Positions 23,396 to 25,624 of a DNA stretch of 25,624 nt are shown piece by piece (the first letter of the stretch is position 1; each line of letters begins with the position of its first letter). The notes beneath the pieces were generated by a model, which was not told where the DNA came from, made no database searches, and saw only the letters and a list, made by a program, of their open reading frames with translations. A program made the position numbers and the translations under genes. This DNA comes from Lachnospiraceae bacterium AM93-12TA (GTDB taxonomy: Bacteria > Bacillota > Clostridia > Lachnospirales > Lachnospiraceae), in assembly GCA_027698105.1 (NCBI GenBank), contig JAQERH010000039.1:1-25624 (forward strand), read 5' to 3'.

Positions 23396-24562
23396 ATGAA
23401 AGCAGTTCAGGTAAAAGAAGGCATTTACTGGGTAGGCGCTCTTGACTGGCACATCAGAAATTTTCACGGCTATACGACAAACCGGGGCGCTACCTACAAC
23501 GCTTATCTGATTATAGATGAAAAGATTACTCTGATTGACACGGTAAAAGCTCCCTTTGCCGCTGAAATGTTAGAACGCATCAGCGATGTGATTGACCCGT
23601 CTAAAATCGACTATATTATATCCAACCACGTGGAAATGGACCATTCCGGCGCTCTTCCTGAGCTTTTAAAGGTATGCCCCAACGCTGCCGTTATCACCAG
23701 CGCACCCAATGGAATTAAAGGACTGACCGCCCACTATGGCGATTACTCCTATCAGACTGTAAAAAGCGGTGATTCTCTGAGCATTGGTTCCAGAACTCTG
23801 TCCTTTGTATCGACTCCCATGCTCCACTGGCCTGACAACATGGTTGTATGGTGCCCGGAGGAGAAAGTTCTCTTCTCCAACGATGCCTTTGGACAGCACT
23901 ACTGTACCAGCTACCGCTTCGACGACGAAACCGATCTGGCTGTTACTCTGTTCGAGGCTAAAAAATACTATGCAAACATCGTTATGTGCTATGGCTCCCA
24001 GGCAGCCAGCGCATGGAACATTGTAAAAGAATTAAATCCTGACATGATTATCCCAGGCCACGGCGTTATCTGGAGAAGCCATGTGGCCGATATTTTAGAC
24101 GCTTATGAAACCTGGGCCTCCAAAACCCCAGAGACTGGCGCTCTCGTAGTCTTTGACAGTATGTGGCACTCCACAGAACTGATTGCCCAGGCTATTGCAG
24201 AAGGATTTTCCCAGAAGCAGGTTCCGGTGCATCTGGTAGATTTAAAGACAGAGCATATTTCGGACATCCTTCCCCTTGTCCTGGACTGCAAATACATTGC
24301 CGCCGGTTCTCCGACCTTAAACAACAATATGATGCCGAATATGGCCGCATTTCTCTGCTATCTGAAGGGACTTTCCCCGAAAAAGCGGGAGGCCTTTGCC
24401 TTCGGTTCCTACGGCTGGGGAGGACAGAGTATCGCACAGGTAGAGGAGGAGCTTGTAAAGTGCGGATTTAACATCTGCATGGACAAAATCCGTATCCAGT
24501 ACATTCCCACCAGGGAGCAGCTGCTGGACATCGAGGCCAAAGTCAAGGCTCTTGTTTCCTAA
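23396..24562 (+). CDS. Flavodiiron protein (A-type flavoprotein, FprA family)
   Basis: The 388-residue protein has an N-terminal metallo-beta-lactamase-like diiron domain and a C-terminal flavodoxin domain (from about residue 250, SMWHSTE). All diiron ligands are visible: His78, Glu80 and Asp82 (HVEMDH), His144 (MLHWPD), Asp163 (SNDAFG) and His222 (PGHGVIW). Such proteins reduce oxygen to water, or nitric oxide to nitrous oxide, and protect strict anaerobes. Length is usual, with no fused rubredoxin or flavin reductase domain, so a separate rubredoxin should supply electrons. AAGGAGG precedes the ATG. It starts a likely operon with the DUF1275 gene 15 bases downstream. Confidence 0.95.
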   Translation: MKAVQVKEGIYWVGALDWHIRNFHGYTTNRGATYNAYLIIDEKITLIDTVKAPFAAEMLERISDVIDPSKIDYIISNHVEMDHSGALPELLKVCPNAAVITSAPNGIKGLTAHYGDYSYQTVKSGDSLSIGSRTLSFVSTPMLHWPDNMVVWCPEEKVLFSNDAFGQHYCTSYRFDDETDLAVTLFEAKKYYANIVMCYGSQAASAWNIVKELNPDMIIPGHGVIWRSHVADILDAYETWASKTPETGALVVFDSMWHSTELIAQAIAEGFSQKQVPVHLVDLKTEHISDILPLVLDCKYIAAGSPTLNNNMMPNMAAFLCYLKGLSPKKREAFAFGSYGWGGQSIAQVEEELVKCGFNICMDKIRIQYIPTREQLLDIEAKVKALVS

Positions 24563-24577
24563 AAGGAGGAACTTATT

Positions 24578-25258
24578 TTGAAGCTGGAACAGGGGCAGGT
24601 ATCCTACGGCCTGCCCATCCATTTTCTGATGGCAGTCTGCGGCGGCTATCTGGGATCCTATGCATTCTTTAACAGAATGTCAACTTTCGGAAATGCCCAG
24701 ACCGCTAATCTAATTGAAATGATACGCTCTGTACTGTGGTGCCGTTTTCCGGATGCCCTGCTCAGGCTGGGGGCTTTTCTGGTGTTTGTATCAGCCATTG
24801 TACTGTCCGTGATTCTGGAACGAAAGCTTCACAGACGGTTAAAATACCTGGCAATTGCTGTGGAAATGGCCATTGTCATCATACTCAGCTTTTTTCCGGA
24901 AAAAATGAATTCCACCCTGGCTGTCTATCCTATTTTCTTTTCTGCAGCTCTTCAGTGGTGTGTATTCCCCGGAGCAGACGGCTTTACATCTGCCAACGTA
25001 TTTTCCACCAACAACATCAAGCAGACCTTCTCCTCCCTGACGGAATACATGCTGGATCGGGAATCTAACCCGGAACATGCCAAAGAGAAATTAAAAAAGG
25101 CCGCCTTTTTCGGCGGCACGCTTCTGTCTTTCCACTTTGGCGTCATCAGCGGATTCCTGGGAAGCAGATGGCTGGGAATAAAGAGCAGCCTGCTGTGCCT
25201 GATTCCATTGGGCATCGTGTGGGGACTTTTGCGAAAAGAAGATGGAAAAAAAAGATAA
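24578..25258 (+). CDS. DUF1275 (YoaK-type) integral membrane protein
   Basis: The 226-residue protein has about six hydrophobic helices and the family layout. An early GGYLGSYAFF is followed by FGNAQTANLIEM, the counterpart of the Phe/Gly-x-Gln-Thr-Gly-Asn motif, and a second related motif, GADGFTSANVFSTNNIKQT, lies in the later half. The function of the family is unknown. The start is TTG at 24578-24580, eight bases after AAAGGAGG; no ATG is near. It is probably co-transcribed with the flavodiiron gene and ends directly at the second hairpin repeat pair. Confidence 0.88.
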   Translation: MKLEQGQVSYGLPIHFLMAVCGGYLGSYAFFNRMSTFGNAQTANLIEMIRSVLWCRFPDALLRLGAFLVFVSAIVLSVILERKLHRRLKYLAIAVEMAIVIILSFFPEKMNSTLAVYPIFFSAALQWCVFPGADGFTSANVFSTNNIKQTFSSLTEYMLDRESNPEHAKEKLKKAAFFGGTLLSFHFGVISGFLGSRWLGIKSSLLCLIPLGIVWGLLRKEDGKKR

Positions 25259-25262
25259 ATAA

Positions 25263-25327
25263 GAAAGAAGAGGAACAACTTTTTGACGCTCCAATGAAAG
25301 TCGCTTAAAAAGTTTTCCTCTTCTTTC
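25263..25327 (+). repeat. Hairpin repeat unit D
   Basis: GAAAGAAGAGGAA (25263-25275) pairs with 25315-25327, and AACTTTTT (25277-25284) pairs with AAAAAGTT (25307-25314), with one bulged base between. Inside, GAC (25285-25287) can pair with GTC (25300-25302) around the core CTCCAATGAAA. It begins five bases after the DUF1275 stop. A T-rich tail (25328-25341) makes it a probable terminator. The core matches the loop of unit A, 18 kb away. Confidence 0.8.
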
Positions 25328-25344
25328 TTTTTCTTCCTTTTAGG

Positions 25345-25397
25345 AGAGGAATAACTTTTTGGTGCTTCAATGAAAACTGCTTAAAAAGTTTTCCTCT
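25345..25397 (+). repeat. Hairpin repeat unit E
   Basis: Unit E repeats unit D at a 76-bp period; its 3' arm and T-rich tail (25379-25417) are almost identical to 25303-25341. AACTTTTT/AAAAAGTT is kept (25353-25360, 25383-25390). The inner GAC/GTC pairs of unit D become GGT/ACT (25361-25363, 25376-25378), which still pair. It looks like a duplicate that has diverged under a demand for pairing. Confidence 0.8.
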
Positions 25398-25417
25398 TCT
25401 TTCTTTTTCTTCCTCTT

Positions 25418-25514
25418 AGATATGGCACAACACAGGCAGAAGTAGCCGTCCCACGATAACAGCAAGGCTTTCGCAGGAAAGTCTGCGCTAAACGGGATGT
25501 TTCAGCGCAAAAGC
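25418..25514. other. Non-coding stretch with two competing small hairpins
   Basis: No gene is visible here. CGCAG/CTGCG (25472-25476, 25483-25487) and GCGCT/AGCGC (25486-25490, 25504-25508) are short stems that overlap by two bases and so exclude each other. I recognise no RNA family. Confidence 0.3.
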
Positions 25515-25602
25515 TTTACAATACATCTATTTTCTTCTATATTGATATTAACCTATTATACAAGGAGGAAATAGTGTGAAAGAAAGTAGAGGAAAACCAT
25601 AA
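25515..25602 (+). promoter_or_regulatory. Promoter, ribosome site and very short ORF at the window edge
   Basis: TTTACA (25515-25520), a 17-bp spacer and TATATT (25538-25543) form a good promoter. AAGGAGG (25562-25568) follows, with a GTG at 25576 that opens a frame of only eight codons (to TAA at 25600-25602). An ATG at 25603 opens another five-codon frame. The ribosome site with GTG and AAGAAAG resembles the start of the micro-ORF at 7229. It may be a leader peptide of a gene beyond the window; the data end here. Confidence 0.4.
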
Positions 25603-25624
25603 ATGGGCGCACTTGAATAAGCTG

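Noticed and set aside
25603..25614. GTGCGCCC on the minus strand as a group II intron 5' end.
   Set aside because: An intron in that direction would run into the window, where there is no reverse transcriptase frame or intron domain structure. The match is only eight bases.

Overview
The window looks like the chromosome of an anaerobic, butyrate-forming member of the Clostridia, most likely a Lachnospiraceae (Clostridium cluster XIVa) gut bacterium. The reasons are a complete acetyl-CoA-to-butyrate gene set with a butyryl-CoA:acetate CoA-transferase of the Roseburia type, strong AGGAGG ribosome sites on nearly every gene, a clostridial flavodiiron protein, and clostridial one-carbon genes. 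I cannot name the species. There are no tRNA or rRNA genes, no CRISPR array, and no recognisable transposase or phage gene.

Layout. Positions 99-3446 (minus strand) hold one-carbon folate genes: glutamate formimidoyltransferase and cyclodeaminase, coupled with one base between them, then formate-tetrahydrofolate ligase on its own promoter. Together they move formimino and formate carbon onto tetrahydrofolate. Positions 3751-6233 (minus) hold trxB and a secreted two-SH3b NlpC/P60 wall hydrolase. Positions 6482-7213 (plus) hold a short-chain dehydrogenase that resembles the EF-P 5-aminopentanone reductases, followed by an array of hairpin repeats and a strong bidirectional terminator.

Positions 7588-13663 (minus) are the butyrate operon in the order thl-crt-hbd-bcd-etfB-etfA. 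It has a near-consensus promoter, a Rex-like operator upstream of thl, and a second promoter plus attenuator-like hairpin between hbd and bcd. The terminal CoA-transferase gene (but) lies divergently at 13900-15249, so every step from acetyl-CoA to butyrate is encoded in one 7.7-kb block. Electron bifurcation by Bcd-EtfAB links the pathway to ferredoxin and NADH balance, which fits redox control by a Rex-type regulator.

Positions 15442-15918 hold a small flavodoxin with a 19-bp-spacer promoter. Positions 15934-18281 (minus) hold a two-gene operon of unknown function in which both proteins carry zinc ribbons. Positions 18383-20906 (minus) are a zinc/cadmium efflux operon: an ArsR/SmtB repressor, a free-standing HMA metallochaperone-like protein, and a P1B-ATPase. 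A clear operator overlaps its promoter. Positions 21142-23146 (minus) are a YtrA-type GntR regulator with an ABC ATPase and permease, also with a palindromic operator on the promoter. Positions 23396-25258 (plus) hold a flavodiiron protein for oxygen or NO removal and a DUF1275 membrane protein.

The most unusual element is a family of hairpin repeats found just after two plus-strand genes, at 7229-7403 and 25263-25417. The loop core is nearly identical between the two sites, the arms differ in sequence, and base changes in the arms are compensated so that pairing is kept. The first copy also carries a well-formed ribosome site and an 18-codon reading frame running through the whole hairpin.
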